Below are positions 16,608-25,713 of a stretch of DNA of 64,000 nt, piece by piece (positions within the stretch are counted from its first letter, which is position 1; each line of letters begins with the position of its first letter). The stretch comes from Nonomuraea jiangxiensis (GTDB taxonomy: Bacteria > Actinomycetota > Actinomycetes > Streptosporangiales > Streptosporangiaceae). The notes beneath the pieces are model-generated. The model did no database searches, was not told where the DNA came from, and saw only the letters and a program-made list of their open reading frames with translations. The position numbers were made by a program, and so were the translations under genes. The stretch is from assembly GCF_900099965.1 (NCBI RefSeq), contig NZ_FNDJ01000002.1, forward strand, positions 645,433-709,432. The letters run 5' to 3'.

Positions 16608-17422
16608 CGAACGCCCTCACCTGCGACGGCCTGCGTTACTCCTTCGGCGACACCCTGGCCGTGGCCGGGCTCGACCTGTCCGTCACGCAGGGCGAGATCT
16701 TCGGCCTGCTCGGCCCGAACGGCGCGGGCAAGACCACCGCCATCCGCTGCGTGACCACGCTCCTGCCGGTCCAGCCCGGGATGGTGCGGGTCTTCGACCG
16801 TGACGCGGCCGAGGACCGGATGGCGGTGCGCCGCCTGCTCGGCTACGTACCCCAGCAACTGTCCGCGGACGCGCGGCTCACCGGGCGCGAGAACGTCTCG
16901 CTGTTCGCCCGCGTCTTCGACATCCCCCGCCGCGAGCGTGCCGCCCGGGTTGAGCAGGCGCTGGAGGCGGTCGGCCTCACCGACGTCGCCGACCGGATGG
17001 CGGCCACCTTCTCCGGCGGCATGATCCGCCGTCTGGAGCTGGCCCAGGCGCTGGTCAGCGCCCCCCGGCTGCTCATGCTCGACGAGCCGACGATCGGGCT
17101 CGACCCCATCGCCCGTACCAGCGTCTGGGAGCACATCCAGGCGGTACGCGCGGCGACCGGGATGACGGTCCTGGTCACCACCCACTACATGGACGAGGCC
17201 GACCAGTACTGCGACCGGGTGGCGCTGATGCACCAGGGCCTGATCCGGGCGATGGGCGCCCCCGGGGAGCTCACCGCCGAGCTTCGCGAGCGCCGGGGCG
17301 ACGGCTCCGCCCCGACGCTGGAGGACGTCTTCAGGGAGGTCGCCGGCAGCGGCCTGGACGAAGAAGGAGGGAAGTTCCGCGATGTCCGGCGTACCCGTAA
17401 CACCGCCCGCCGCCTCGGCTGA
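16604..17422 (+). CDS. ABC transporter ATP-binding protein (DrrA-like drug exporter)
   Basis: ATPase of a two-component exporter, 272 residues. Walker A is GPNGAGKTT, the signature is FSGGMIRR (a variant of LSGGQ with Met), Walker B is LLMLDEPTIGLD, and the switch His lies in TTHYMDEAD. The C-terminus ends in the LEDVFREV element usual for DrrA-type exporters. It overlaps the MarR stop at its start and overlaps the permease start by 41 nt at its end, so assembly of the complex is likely cotranslational. Substrate could be an antibiotic or lipid; none is indicated. Confidence 0.92.
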   Translation: MTNALTCDGLRYSFGDTLAVAGLDLSVTQGEIFGLLGPNGAGKTTAIRCVTTLLPVQPGMVRVFDRDAAEDRMAVRRLLGYVPQQLSADARLTGRENVSLFARVFDIPRRERAARVEQALEAVGLTDVADRMAATFSGGMIRRLELAQALVSAPRLLMLDEPTIGLDPIARTSVWEHIQAVRAATGMTVLVTTHYMDEADQYCDRVALMHQGLIRAMGAPGELTAELRERRGDGSAPTLEDVFREVAGSGLDEEGGKFRDVRRTRNTARRLG

Positions 17423-18242
17423 CCTGCCGCGCACCGGCGGGCTGGACCTGCTGGCCACCCCGCCGACCCCGCGTACGGGCTGGCGTGTGCTGCCCGCGCG
17501 GGTGATCGCCATGTGCGTGGTGGAGCTGCAGAAGCTGAGCCACGACCGTACCGAGCTCTACACCCGCGCGATCCAGCCGGCGCTGTGGCTGCTGATCTTC
17601 GGCGAGACGTTCACCCGCATCCGGGCGATCCCGACCGGCGGCGTGCCCTACCTCGACTATCTGGCGCCGGGGATCATCGCCCAGTCCACGATGTTCATCG
17701 CCATCTTCTACGGCATCCAGATCATCTGGGAACGCGACTCGGGCGTGCTGACGAAGCTGCTGGTCACGCCGACCCCGCGGGCCGCGCTGGTCACCGGCAA
17801 GGCGTTCGCCGCCGGGGTGAAGGCGGTGATCCAGGCGGTCGTGGTGGTGCTGATCGCGACGGTGCTGGGCGTGGGCATGACGTGGAACCCGCTACGCCTG
17901 CTCGGCGTGCTCGTGACGGTGGTGCTCGGCTCGGCGTTCTTCTCCTGCCTGTCGATGACGATCGCCGGCATCGTCCTGACCCGCGACCGGCTGATGGGCA
18001 TCGGCCAGGCCATCACCATGCCCCTCTTCTTCGCCTCGAACGCCCTCTATCCCCTGGCCGTCATGCCGGGCTGGCTGCAGGCCGTCAGCGCGGTGAACCC
18101 GCTCAGCTACCAGGTGGACGCCCTGCGCGGCCTGCTGCTGGGCACCCCGGCGAACCTGCCGCTGGACGCCGGGGTCCTGGTGCTGGCCGCGGTGCTCGGC
18201 ATCGCCGTGTCCTCCAGCCTGCTCGGCCGCCTGGCGCGCTGA
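17382..18242 (+). CDS. ABC-2 type exporter permease (DrrB-like)
   Basis: Membrane partner of the preceding ATPase, 286 residues with six predicted spans and the ABC2_membrane pattern. Diagnostic stretches are [34 protein letters not shown] (the DrrB-type cytoplasmic loop) and [14 protein letters not shown] near the C-terminus. The ATG lies inside the ATPase gene and is preceded there by GAAGGAGG, so the 41-nt overlap is genuine. It is the last gene of the marR-ATPase-permease unit. Confidence 0.92.
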   Translation: MSGVPVTPPAASADLPRTGGLDLLATPPTPRTGWRVLPARVIAMCVVELQKLSHDRTELYTRAIQPALWLLIFGETFTRIRAIPTGGVPYLDYLAPGIIAQSTMFIAIFYGIQIIWERDSGVLTKLLVTPTPRAALVTGKAFAAGVKAVIQAVVVVLIATVLGVGMTWNPLRLLGVLVTVVLGSAFFSCLSMTIAGIVLTRDRLMGIGQAITMPLFFASNALYPLAVMPGWLQAVSAVNPLSYQVDALRGLLLGTPANLPLDAGVLVLAAVLGIAVSSSLLGRLAR

Positions 18243-18308
18243 CACCGCTACCCATCGCGGACGTTGCCGTTGCCCTCCGTTGGTGCCGGCCTCAATACGC
18301 TGCCCTTC

Positions 18309-18551
18309 GTGGTCGACGAGAAGAACCGAAGCAAGCGGCGGATCTCCATCAACGATGCGGGTATCGAGCGGCGCAGGGCGGCGATCCAGGCGATCGTCGA
18401 TCAGCCGGTCAGGGCCGAGCAGGTCGCGGCCCCTCCGCGCCTCTTCGGCCCGGATCCGCAACCACCGCTCCCCGTGCCGCGCCCCGCCCCGCCGCCGCTC
18501 CACCTGCCGGAGCGGAACGGGCCGGTACGACCGGCGGATCGGACCCCGTGA
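18309..18551 (+). CDS. Small hypothetical protein (80 aa)
   Basis: An open frame with high GC at third positions starts at GTG 18309 ([18 protein letters not shown]) and ends with a Pro-rich tail. The N-terminal half is charged and helical in appearance; no domain was recognised. It lies alone in the 400-nt gap between the ABC permease and ctaD. No strong ribosome site precedes it, so it may be spurious; the rest of the gap shows nothing clear. Confidence 0.35.
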   Translation: MVDEKNRSKRRISINDAGIERRRAAIQAIVDQPVRAEQVAAPPRLFGPDPQPPLPVPRPAPPPLHLPERNGPVRPADRTP

Positions 18552-18642
18552 CCGACTTTCGGGGGCTCGGGGCAGATTAGGCAGGTGGTGGACCGGGAAG
18601 TCCGCTTGCATCCCCCCGGCAACCGTCGGGAGGAAATGCGTC

Positions 18643-20301
18643 GTGACCAGGATCGAGCCGGAGCCGGAGCCGGTGATCTCTGACGAGGGCGCCCGGACCC
18701 GGGCCGGGCGTCATATCGTCTCGTGGTTGTCCACCACCGACCACAAGGTGATCGGGAACCTCTATCTCGGCACCAGTTTCTTCTTCTTCTCGCTGGCCGG
18801 GCTCATGGCGATGCTGATCAGGGCCGAACTGGTCTCCCCGGGGCTGCAGTTCGTCTCGGCCGACCGTTACAACGAGCTGTTCACCATCCACGGCACGGTC
18901 ATGCTGCTGCTGTTCGCGACCCCGCTGTTCGGCGGGTTCGCCAACGCGATCATGCCGCTGCAGATCGGCGCCCCCGACGTGGCCTTCCCCCGCCTCAACA
19001 TGGTGGGCTACTGGTTGTTCCTGTTCGGCGGGCTCATGGTGGTGAGCGGCTTCCTGGCGCCGAACGGGGCCGCTCCCTTCGGCTGGTTCGCCTACACCCC
19101 GCTGTCCACCGCCCGCTACAACCCCGACATCGGGGGCGACCTGTGGGTGATGGGCCTGGTGCTCAGCGGGCTCGGCACCATTCTCACCTCCGTCAACTTC
19201 ATCACCACCATCATCTGCCTGCGGGCGCCCGGCATGACCATGTTCCGGATGCCGATCTTCACCTGGAACGTGCTGCTGACCAGCATGCTCGTGCTGATGG
19301 CCTTCCCGGTGCTGGCCGCGGCGCTGCTGGTGCTGGAGATCGACCGCAAGCTCGGCACGCACGTCTTCGAGGCGGCCAACGGCGGGCCGATGCTCTGGCA
19401 GCACCTGTTCTGGTTCTTCGGCCATCCCGAGGTCTACATCATCGCGCTGCCGTTCTTCGGCATCATCACCGAGGTCATTCCGGTCTTCAGCCGCAAGCCG
19501 ATCTTCGGCTACGTCGGCCTGGTCGGCGCCACCATCGCCATCGCCGGGCTGTCCATGACCGTGTGGGCGCACCACATGTTCCCCACCGGGCAGGTGCTGC
19601 TGCCCTTCTTCTCGTTCACGACGTTCCTCATCGCGATCCCGACCGGGGTGAAGTTCTTCAACTGGACGGGCACCATGTGGCGCGGACACCTGTCCTTCGA
19701 GTCGCCGATGTTGTTCGCGGTGGGCTTTCTCGCGACATTCCTGCTGGGCGGGCTGACCGGCATGATCCTGGCCTCGCCGCCGCTGGACTTCCACGTCACC
19801 GACACCTACTTCGTGGTGGCCCACTTCCACTACGTGGTCTTCGGCACGGTGGTGTTCGCGATGTTCTCCGGGTTCTACTTCTGGTGGCCGAAGCTGACCG
19901 GCCGGATGCTCAACGACATGCTGGGCAGGATCCACTTCTGGATGCTGTTCATCGGGTTCCACACCACGTTCCTGGTGCAGCACTGGCTCGGCATGCTCGG
20001 GTTCCCGCGCCGCTACGCCGACTACAGCGCGGCCGACGGCTTCACCACCCTCAACGTGATCTCCTCGGCCGGCGCGTTCCTGCTCGGCCTGTCGACGCTG
20101 GTGTTCCTCTACAACGTCTACTGGATGTACCGCCACGCGCCGAAGGTGACGGTGGACGATCCGTGGGGGTTCGGGAACTCGCTGGAGTGGGCCACCTCCT
20201 GCCCGCCGCCCCGGCACAACTTCACCATGCTGCCGCGCATCCGCTCCGAACGCCCGGCCTTCGACCTGCACTATCCGCACGGCCGGCCGCCCCTGCCCTG
20301 A
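18643..20301 (+). CDS. ctaD: Cytochrome c oxidase subunit I (aa3 type)
   Basis: Catalytic haem-copper subunit of the terminal oxidase, 552 residues, 12 transmembrane spans. The ligands are all present: His in [10 protein letters not shown] for low-spin haem, HPEVY with the His-Tyr crosslink pair, the CuB pair in WAHHMF, and HFHYVVFG for the haems. The start is a GTG after GGGAGG; a longer open frame upstream is non-homologous. No ctaC, ctaE or ctaF is nearby, so this is a solitary copy, perhaps a second subunit I used under particular conditions. A CtaG-like assembly gene lies 4.4 kb downstream but is not contiguous. Confidence 0.95.
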   Translation: MTRIEPEPEPVISDEGARTRAGRHIVSWLSTTDHKVIGNLYLGTSFFFFSLAGLMAMLIRAELVSPGLQFVSADRYNELFTIHGTVMLLLFATPLFGGFANAIMPLQIGAPDVAFPRLNMVGYWLFLFGGLMVVSGFLAPNGAAPFGWFAYTPLSTARYNPDIGGDLWVMGLVLSGLGTILTSVNFITTIICLRAPGMTMFRMPIFTWNVLLTSMLVLMAFPVLAAALLVLEIDRKLGTHVFEAANGGPMLWQHLFWFFGHPEVYIIALPFFGIITEVIPVFSRKPIFGYVGLVGATIAIAGLSMTVWAHHMFPTGQVLLPFFSFTTFLIAIPTGVKFFNWTGTMWRGHLSFESPMLFAVGFLATFLLGGLTGMILASPPLDFHVTDTYFVVAHFHYVVFGTVVFAMFSGFYFWWPKLTGRMLNDMLGRIHFWMLFIGFHTTFLVQHWLGMLGFPRRYADYSAADGFTTLNVISSAGAFLLGLSTLVFLYNVYWMYRHAPKVTVDDPWGFGNSLEWATSCPPPRHNFTMLPRIRSERPAFDLHYPHGRPPLP

Positions 20302-20394
20302 GAGCGGCCGGGCGCGTGCCGCGGCCGGTGTCACGGCCTGCGTGCCCGAAGGCGGGGGACACGCATGTCGGCGCCGGTATCATCCCGTGCCCCA

Positions 20395-20423
20395 TTGACC
20401 GGCTGGGCCGGGGCCACTACTGT
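20395..20423 (+). promoter_or_regulatory. Sigma70-type promoter for the SGNH hydrolase
   Basis: TTGACC (20395-20400), a 17-nt spacer and TACTGT (20418-20423) give a near-consensus vegetative promoter. It would leave a leader of about 50 nt before the ATG at 20481. Confidence 0.55.
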
Positions 20424-20480
20424 CACGGCAGAAATATTCGGCTGGGTCTCGAAACTTTCAGAGTCGAGGGGCGGAGTCAG

Positions 20481-21827
20481 ATGGTGGCAGCGGGTGCGGG
20501 GCCAGGCGCCCCGGACGGGCGGTTCCTTCCCTCCGTCGGCCGGATCCTGCGGCTGGCCCTGGCCGCCGCGCTGGGCGCGGCGACGGTCACGATCGGTTCC
20601 GTCGCCGTCGGGGGGATCGGCGACGCCGACGGCACGTCGGTGCCCGGCGGCCGGTGGGTCGCCACGTGGACCGCCATGCCGCAGCTCACGGAGCCGGGGA
20701 ACATGCCGCCGGCGCCGTACACGCAGGAGGGCCTGGTCCTGGCCGACAGCACGCTGCGGCAGACCGTGCGGGTGACGGTCGGCGGGCCGCGGATGCGGCT
20801 GCGCTTCTCGAACGCGTTCGGCGGCGCGCCGCTGCCCATCACGCGCGCCTCGATAGCGCTCCCGGACGGCGGACGGGCCGGGGTGAGCGCGATCCAGCCG
20901 GGCAGCGCTCGCCCGGTGACCTTCTCCGGCCGTACGTCGGCGGTCGTCCCGGTCGGGGCGCAGGTCGTGTCCGACCCGCTGGACCTCGCCACGGCGCCCG
21001 GCACCGTGCTCACCGTGACGGTCTACCTCGCCGAGGGCCAGGCCTCCACCGACATCACCTCGCACCCCGGCTCCAGGACCACCTCCTACCTGGTGACGGG
21101 CAACCAGGTGGAGGCCGCCGACCTGCCGGGCGCGGTCCCCGTCGACCACTGGTACTTCCTCAGCGGCGTCGAGGTGTGGACCAAGCGCGCCACCTCGGCG
21201 GTCGCCGTGGTGGGCGACTCCCTGACCGACGGCCGCGGCTCCACCACGAACGCCAACAACCGCTGGCCCGACCAGCTCTTCGACCGGCTGCGCACCGACC
21301 CGCGCGCCGCCTTACCGGCCATCGCCAACCAGGCGGCGGGCGGCAACCGCGTGCTCAACGACGGTCTCGGCCCCAACGCCCTGGCCCGGCTGGACCGCGA
21401 CGTGCTCGCCCAGAGCGGCGTCGGCTGGCTGATCGTGTTCGAGGGCGTCAACGACCTCGGCACCGCCCCGGCCACGCAGGCCGCCCAGAAGCAGGTCGCC
21501 GACGACCTGATCGCCGCCTACGACCAGATGATCACCAGGGCCCACGCGCAGGACATCCGCGTGTACGGGGCCACGCTCACCCCCTTCGGCGGCAACGCCG
21601 GCTACGACGACCCGGACGGCTATCGTGAGGCGGCCCGGCAGGCGGTCAACGGGTGGATCCGCACCAGCGGCAGATTCGACGCCGTGATCGACTTCGACCG
21701 GGCGGCACGCGACCCCGGCCAGCCGCGGCGGTTGCGGCCGGCGTACGACGTGGGCGACGGGCTGCACCTGAACCCGGCGGGCTACCAGGCGCTCGCCGCC
21801 GCCGTCCCCGCCCGGCTGTTCCACTAG
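20481..21827 (+). CDS. Secreted SGNH/GDSL-family hydrolase
   Basis: Predicted exported esterase or deacetylase of 448 residues. A hydrophobic segment at residues 25-45 (LALAAALGAATVTIGSVAVG) is a signal peptide or anchor with a long n-region. An N-terminal beta domain precedes the SGNH core. Catalytic blocks are VVGDSLTDG (nucleophile Ser), the block II Gly in AGGNRV, GVNDLG with the block III Asn, and DGLHLN with the catalytic Asp and His. Relatives act on acylated carbohydrates or lipids; the substrate is unknown. It has its own promoter-like sequence and is convergent with the ankyrin pseudogene, whose stop overlaps its own. Confidence 0.88.
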   Translation: MVAAGAGPGAPDGRFLPSVGRILRLALAAALGAATVTIGSVAVGGIGDADGTSVPGGRWVATWTAMPQLTEPGNMPPAPYTQEGLVLADSTLRQTVRVTVGGPRMRLRFSNAFGGAPLPITRASIALPDGGRAGVSAIQPGSARPVTFSGRTSAVVPVGAQVVSDPLDLATAPGTVLTVTVYLAEGQASTDITSHPGSRTTSYLVTGNQVEAADLPGAVPVDHWYFLSGVEVWTKRATSAVAVVGDSLTDGRGSTTNANNRWPDQLFDRLRTDPRAALPAIANQAAGGNRVLNDGLGPNALARLDRDVLAQSGVGWLIVFEGVNDLGTAPATQAAQKQVADDLIAAYDQMITRAHAQDIRVYGATLTPFGGNAGYDDPDGYREAARQAVNGWIRTSGRFDAVIDFDRAARDPGQPRRLRPAYDVGDGLHLNPAGYQALAAAVPARLFH

Positions 21828-22133
21828 CCCGGCGGCCGGCGTGGCGCCTCACGAGGGCGAGGGGGCGCGGCCCTCGCGATCGGCCGCCGCGGGGCGGTCA
21901 TCGCGGTCCCGCCGGAGTCCTCCTGATCCGGATCGGCGCCGGCGTCGAGCAGGGCGAGCACTGCCTCGGCGTGTCCCCAGCACGCCGCCGCGCACAGGGG
22001 CAGCCCCTCGCTCTCCCTGTTGGGGATCGGCGCCGGAGGTCGGCGACACCCATGCGATGTCGGCGTCTCCCCGCACGGCGGCCTGGTAGAGGGCCGTGCT
22101 GCCGTCCTCGTCGGGTTCGTCGGCGGGGCTCAC
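21824..22133 (-). pseudogene. Ankyrin-repeat protein gene, frameshifted
   Basis: Begins at GTG 22133, overlapping the TetR stop as GTGA. The first frame gives an ankyrin-like unit (EDGSTALYQAAVRGD ... GAD); homology then continues in the next frame (GLPLCAAACWGHAEAVLALL, then DAGADPDQEDSGG). The shift maps to a run of four G (22022-22025, plus strand), where one base too many breaks the frame. The shifted frame ends at 21824 after about 100 codons, without a good third repeat. Either a true pseudogene or a sequencing error in the homopolymer. When intact it would be a small two- to three-repeat protein coupled to the TetR gene. Confidence 0.65.
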
Positions 22134-22720
22134 CGCGCGCCGAGCCGTGCCAGGTGGTAGTCGAGCAACGCCGCGACCTCCTCGGACGTGTAGTGCCCGA
22201 CCAGGGTGGAGTTCACGATGCCCTGCGCGAAGGCGTACAGGATGCTCGCCTCCTTGGCGGCGTCCAGGTGGGCGGCGAGGTGCCCGGCGGACTGGGCGGC
22301 CCTGATCTGGTCGGTGAGGAGGGCGAGCAGGAGCGGCAGCCCGAGCCGCATCGCGGTCGCCTGGTTCTCGGACACCACCGAGCTCGCCTGGAACGCCAGC
22401 CCGATGCGGTTCAGGTAGCTGCGCTCCTCGTCCAGCGGCAGCAGCTCCAGCACGGTCGCCCGCAGCAGGTCGAGCGGCGCGAGCCCGCGCGCGGCCACGG
22501 CGGCCACCCGCTCCCCGATCCAGATCCCGATGCGCTCCAGCGCCAGGAGCAGCATCTGTTCCTTCGTCGTGACGTAGTACTGCACCGCCCCCATGGACAT
22601 CCCGGCCTCGGCCGCGACCTCCCTCAGGCTGACGCTCTCCATGCCCTTGTCGTGGATGACGCGGTGCACGGCGTCGGCGATGTGCCGCCGCCGGGCGTCA
22701 TGATCGACGATCTTCGGCAT
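22130..22720 (-). CDS. TetR-family transcriptional regulator
   Basis: Dimeric repressor of 196 residues from ATG 22720 (an in-frame ATG at 22738 is possible). The N-terminal HTH is clear: ADAVHRVIHDKGMESVSLRE, then AAEAGMSMGAVQYYVTTKEQ. The C-terminal domain ends DYHLARLGAR and is of the TetR_C type with an Arg/Leu-rich dimer helix. It is divergent from the glycosyltransferase, with a palindromic operator in the shared region, so it very probably represses that gene and itself. The downstream ankyrin gene is translationally coupled but broken. Confidence 0.88.
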   Translation of the reverse strand: MPKIVDHDARRRHIADAVHRVIHDKGMESVSLREVAAEAGMSMGAVQYYVTTKEQMLLLALERIGIWIGERVAAVAARGLAPLDLLRATVLELLPLDEERSYLNRIGLAFQASSVVSENQATAMRLGLPLLLALLTDQIRAAQSAGHLAAHLDAAKEASILYAFAQGIVNSTLVGHYTSEEVAALLDYHLARLGAR

Positions 22721-22735
22721 ATCCCGCCACTTTCT

Positions 22736-22793
22736 CATGCGAGTGCATGGTAAAAGCCGTTGTTCCCGTTTATCATGCGACTGTATGGTAAAC
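22736..22793. promoter_or_regulatory. TetR operator region: two direct repeats, each a palindrome
   Basis: CATGCGAGTGCATGGTAAA (22736-22754) recurs as CATGCGACTGTATGGTAAA (22774-22792), 38 bp apart. The second copy lies in a 26-bp dyad (22768-22793) with arms GTTTA..CAT and ATG..TAAAC; the first has arms CATGC/GCATG. Placement between divergent TetR and glycosyltransferase starts marks it as the TetR binding site. The first copy covers the alternative TetR ATG at 22738. Confidence 0.75.
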
Positions 22794-22813
22794 GAGCGAT
22801 GGGGGCGATCCGG

Positions 22814-24037
22814 ATGAGGGTTCTGATCGTTGGAGTCGGCACGCGCGGGGACGTGGCGCCGTACACGGGGCTGGGGGCGCGCTTAGGGGAGGCCGGGCAT
22901 GAGGTGGCGATCGCCGCGCACGAGCCGTACGGGGAGCTGGTGACCGACGCGGGCCTGAAGTATCTGCCACTTCCCGGAGACCCGCTCCTCGCGCTGACCA
23001 ACCCCTTCTCCGTCGGCGCCTTCAAGGAATACAGCGAGCAGCTCATCGAGGGCCTGGCCGGGATCGCCGAGCAGGAGGCCGACCTGCTCCTGCTGGGAGT
23101 GGCGGGCGCGCTGGGCTGTCACGTCGCCGAGGCGATGGGCGTGCCGAGCATGGGGGTGCACCTGCAGCCGATCGACCCCACGGGAGACTTTCCGCCGGTC
23201 ATGAGCCTGTTCCGCCGGTCGCTCGGGCGGTGGGGGAACCGCAGGGCGGCCCGGCTCGCGTTCGAGGTGCCCGCCGCCGGCCCGCTGATCGCCGGGATGA
23301 GCACGAAGATGCGGGCCCGGCTCGGGCTGCCCCCGATGACCCCGCGCGCCCTCTACCATCGCAGGGAGAGCACGCGCTGGCCGGTCTTCCACGGGGTCAG
23401 CCCGCTGGTGCTGCCGCGCCCGGCCGACTGGCGGCCGGGGCTGGAGGTCACGGGTTACTGGTGGCCGCTCCGGCCGCCGGGCTGGCAGCCGGATCCGGTG
23501 CTGCTCGACTTCCTGGAGGCGGGGCCCGCGCCGGTCTTCGTCGGCTTCGGCAGCCTGGCGGGCTCGCGGGCCGAGCGGTACACCGAACTCGCCGTGCACG
23601 CGCTGCGGCGGGCCGGGCTGCGCGGCGTGCTCCAGACCGGCCCGCGGGGGCGCCTGTCGGACGACGTGCTCGCGGTCGGCGACGTGCCGCACGACTGGCT
23701 GTTCCCCCGCATGGCCGCCGTCGCCCACCACTGCGGCGGCGGCACCACCGGGGGCGGGGTGCTGGCCGGGGTGCCCGCCGTGGCCGTGCCGGTCATGAAC
23801 GACCAGCCGTTCTGGGCGTCCAGGCTGGTGGCGCTCGGCGTGGCCCCGGCCGCGATCCCGTTCCGCCGCCTGACGCCCGCCCGGCTGGCCGCCGCGCTCA
23901 CCACCGCGGTCACCGACCCGGCCTACCGGCAGCGGGCCCAGGCCCTCTCGGCCAGGATCGCGGCGGAGGACGGCGCGGCGCCCGTCGTCGAGGCGGTGGG
24001 CCGGTTCCGGGTCGCCGGGGGCTCCCTCCCGGGGTGA
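22814..24037 (+). CDS. Glycosyltransferase, GT1/UGT-like (MGT type)
   Basis: GT-B fold enzyme that transfers a nucleotide-activated sugar to a small lipophilic acceptor such as a macrolide, sterol or flavonoid. The 407-residue protein starts MRVLIVGVGTRGDVAPYTGL, the N-terminal acceptor domain. The C-terminal donor domain has the UGT signature region VAHHCGGGTTGGGVLAGVP and NDQPFWASRL, with the donor-binding His in HHCGGG. Start ATG 22814 has GGGGG upstream; ATG 22799 is possible. Regulation by the divergent TetR through the 22768-22793 dyad is inferred. This arrangement resembles antibiotic-inactivating glycosyltransferases controlled by a drug-sensing repressor. Confidence 0.87.
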   Translation: MRVLIVGVGTRGDVAPYTGLGARLGEAGHEVAIAAHEPYGELVTDAGLKYLPLPGDPLLALTNPFSVGAFKEYSEQLIEGLAGIAEQEADLLLLGVAGALGCHVAEAMGVPSMGVHLQPIDPTGDFPPVMSLFRRSLGRWGNRRAARLAFEVPAAGPLIAGMSTKMRARLGLPPMTPRALYHRRESTRWPVFHGVSPLVLPRPADWRPGLEVTGYWWPLRPPGWQPDPVLLDFLEAGPAPVFVGFGSLAGSRAERYTELAVHALRRAGLRGVLQTGPRGRLSDDVLAVGDVPHDWLFPRMAAVAHHCGGGTTGGGVLAGVPAVAVPVMNDQPFWASRLVALGVAPAAIPFRRLTPARLAAALTTAVTDPAYRQRAQALSARIAAEDGAAPVVEAVGRFRVAGGSLPG

Positions 24038-24150
24038 CAGGGCGCGGTACGGGCGGCGTTCGGTAAGGACCTCGGCCGGCCTTCGCGTGCACCGGCGTGC
24101 CCCGTCCGCCATCCGGGTAGGCCAGGCCCGGACGTGAAGGAGGGTTCGCC

Positions 24151-24681
24151 ATGGCCGCCACGAGGGCGAACGGATCGGGAGGCGGGATCGCGCTGCCCGG
24201 CACCGTGCTGGGGATCGGGCTGGGCGGGTTCGTGGACGGCATCGCGCTGCACCAGATCCTGCAGTGGCACCACATGCTCAGCAGCACCGACACCGACCGC
24301 ATCGGGGTGCGCTACTACTCGCCCGACACCGTTCCCGGCCTGCGCATGAACACGCTGTGGGACGGCCTGTTCCACACCGTCACCTGGCTGGCGGTGCTGA
24401 TCGGGCTGGGGCTGCTCTACTCCCGCGTGACCACCTCGCGCGGGCTGGTGTGGCGGTCGCGCACGCTGTGGGGCTGGATCCTGGGCGGCTGGGGCCTGTT
24501 CAACCTGGTGGAGGGCGTGATCGACCACCACCTGCTGGGCATCCACCACGTGCGCACGGGCCCGTACCAGCTCTGGTGGGACCTGGGCTTCCTGCTGCTG
24601 GGCGCGCTCCTGGTGCTGGGCGGGTGGGCGCTGCGCCGCGGCGCCCGCACGATCGACCTGTGCGAGGCCGGGCGCACGTGA
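24151..24681 (+). CDS. DUF2243 membrane protein
   Basis: Integral membrane protein of 176 residues with four predicted spans. Family hallmarks are GIGLGGFVDGIALHQILQWHHM and NLVEGVIDHHLLGIHHVR, where repeated His residues inside membrane helices suggest metal or haem contact. The ATG is preceded by GAAGGAGGG. It overlaps the CtaG-like gene by GTGA, an arrangement seen repeatedly in bacteria, so a joint role in oxidase assembly or copper handling is inferred. No biochemical function is established for the family. Confidence 0.85.
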   Translation: MAATRANGSGGGIALPGTVLGIGLGGFVDGIALHQILQWHHMLSSTDTDRIGVRYYSPDTVPGLRMNTLWDGLFHTVTWLAVLIGLGLLYSRVTTSRGLVWRSRTLWGWILGGWGLFNLVEGVIDHHLLGIHHVRTGPYQLWWDLGFLLLGALLVLGGWALRRGARTIDLCEAGRT

Positions 24682-25664
24682 GCGGCCACGCGCATCCGGG
24701 CGGCTCGCCGGTGCTGCTGCTGACCGTCCTGGCCACGGCCGGCTACGTGCTGCTGGTGCTGCGGCTGCGCCGGGAACCGCGGGGGTGGAGCCGGTGGCGC
24801 GGCACGTCGTTCCTGGCCGGCGGCGCGCTGGTGGCCGCGGCCACGACCGGGCCGGTCGCCGCCCTGGCCGCCGCCGACTTCCGCGGCCACATGCTGCAGC
24901 ACCTGCTCATCGGCATGCTGGCGCCGCTGTTCCTGGTGCTCGGCGCGCCGATGACGTTGCTGCTGCGCTCCCTGCCCGCCGCCCGCGCGCGGCTGCTCGG
25001 GGCGCTGCTGCGCCGCCCCGCCGTGCACGTCCTGGCCAACCCGGCGACCGCGCTGGTCCTGAGCGTGGGCGGCATGGTGGCGCTCTACTGCACGCCGCTC
25101 TACCGCCACACCGTCGCCACCGGCTGGCTGCACGCGGTGGTGCAGGTGCATTTCCTGCTCGCCGGCTGCCTGTTCGCGTGGGTCATCGCCGGTCCCGATC
25201 CCGCCCCGCGCCGCCCGCCGGTGCCGGCCCGGCTGGTCGTGCTGGGCGTGGCGGTGGCGGCGCACGCCGGATTGTCGCAGCTCATGTACGCCGGGCTCGG
25301 GGTGGACGTGCCCGTGCCCGAGGAGTCGCTGCGGGGCGGGGCCGAAATCATGTATTACGGCGGCGATCTCAGCGAACTGCTGCTGGCGCTGGCCCTGGTA
25401 ACCGGCTGGCGGCCCCGCCGGAAGCCCCGGTACGCGGCTGAGACCGATGGCAAAGGCTCGTGGCCGGTTCTTTACGCCGGTGCCGCCACCGGGGTACTGC
25501 GATTACGGAACGTTTCTTCGGGCTTCCGCCAAGGTCATGCCAGAGAAACGGTTCTGGCCCCGTTGGAAAAGAAATGGTCAGCGAATTCTAGTGGTTTGGA
25601 TGAATTCGTCCTTATCGTCCCTTTATGCGCTCCATGGGCTGCTTTGACAACTTATGGTGGATGA
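24678..25664 (+). CDS. Cytochrome c oxidase assembly protein, CtaG/caa3 type, with aberrant C-terminus
   Basis: Multi-span membrane protein implicated in CuB delivery to cytochrome oxidase. From GTG 24678 it has 328 codons. Family features are HMLQHLLIGMLAPLFLVLGA, ALYCTPLYRHTV, LHAVVQVHFLLAGCLFAW and a final MYYGGDLSELLLALALVTGW. The family normally ends soon after this last span (about residue 250). Here the frame runs on for some 78 residues of lower-GC, non-membrane sequence without homology to CtaG. Loss of the original stop by a frameshift or substitution near 25430 is the likely cause. It is coupled to DUF2243; the nearest oxidase gene is ctaD at 18643. Confidence 0.8.
   Translation: MSGHAHPGGSPVLLLTVLATAGYVLLVLRLRREPRGWSRWRGTSFLAGGALVAAATTGPVAALAAADFRGHMLQHLLIGMLAPLFLVLGAPMTLLLRSLPAARARLLGALLRRPAVHVLANPATALVLSVGGMVALYCTPLYRHTVATGWLHAVVQVHFLLAGCLFAWVIAGPDPAPRRPPVPARLVVLGVAVAAHAGLSQLMYAGLGVDVPVPEESLRGGAEIMYYGGDLSELLLALALVTGWRPRRKPRYAAETDGKGSWPVLYAGAATGVLRLRNVSSGFRQGHARETVLAPLEKKWSANSSGLDEFVLIVPLCAPWAALTTYGG
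25644..25657 (+). promoter_or_regulatory. TTGACA-containing motif upstream of histidine kinase 1
   Basis: TTGACAACTTATGG, 57 nt before the GTG start, matches TTGACACCATATGG upstream of the paralogous kinase (31445-31458) at 12 of 14 positions. It may be a -35 element or a shared regulator site; no good -10 follows at 17 nt. Confidence 0.4.
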
Positions 25665-25713
25665 CTGCTGCGGCTGCCATAGACGGGGGACAGCCGCATG
25701 AGGAGGAGACGGA

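Noticed and set aside
16604..18242. Idea that 2-MIB or terpene export uses this ABC exporter
   Set aside because: More than 13 kb from the 2-MIB operon with its own MarR regulator; nothing links them.
18577..20334. A long open frame antisense to ctaD (585 codons)
   Set aside because: Its translation is low-complexity Gln/Glu/His/Arg-rich and mirrors ctaD codon bias; ctaD has every catalytic residue.
25447..25647. Small open frame near the CtaG tail
   Set aside because: No ribosome site, no GC3 preference and no recognisable content; lies in the anomalous low-GC stretch.
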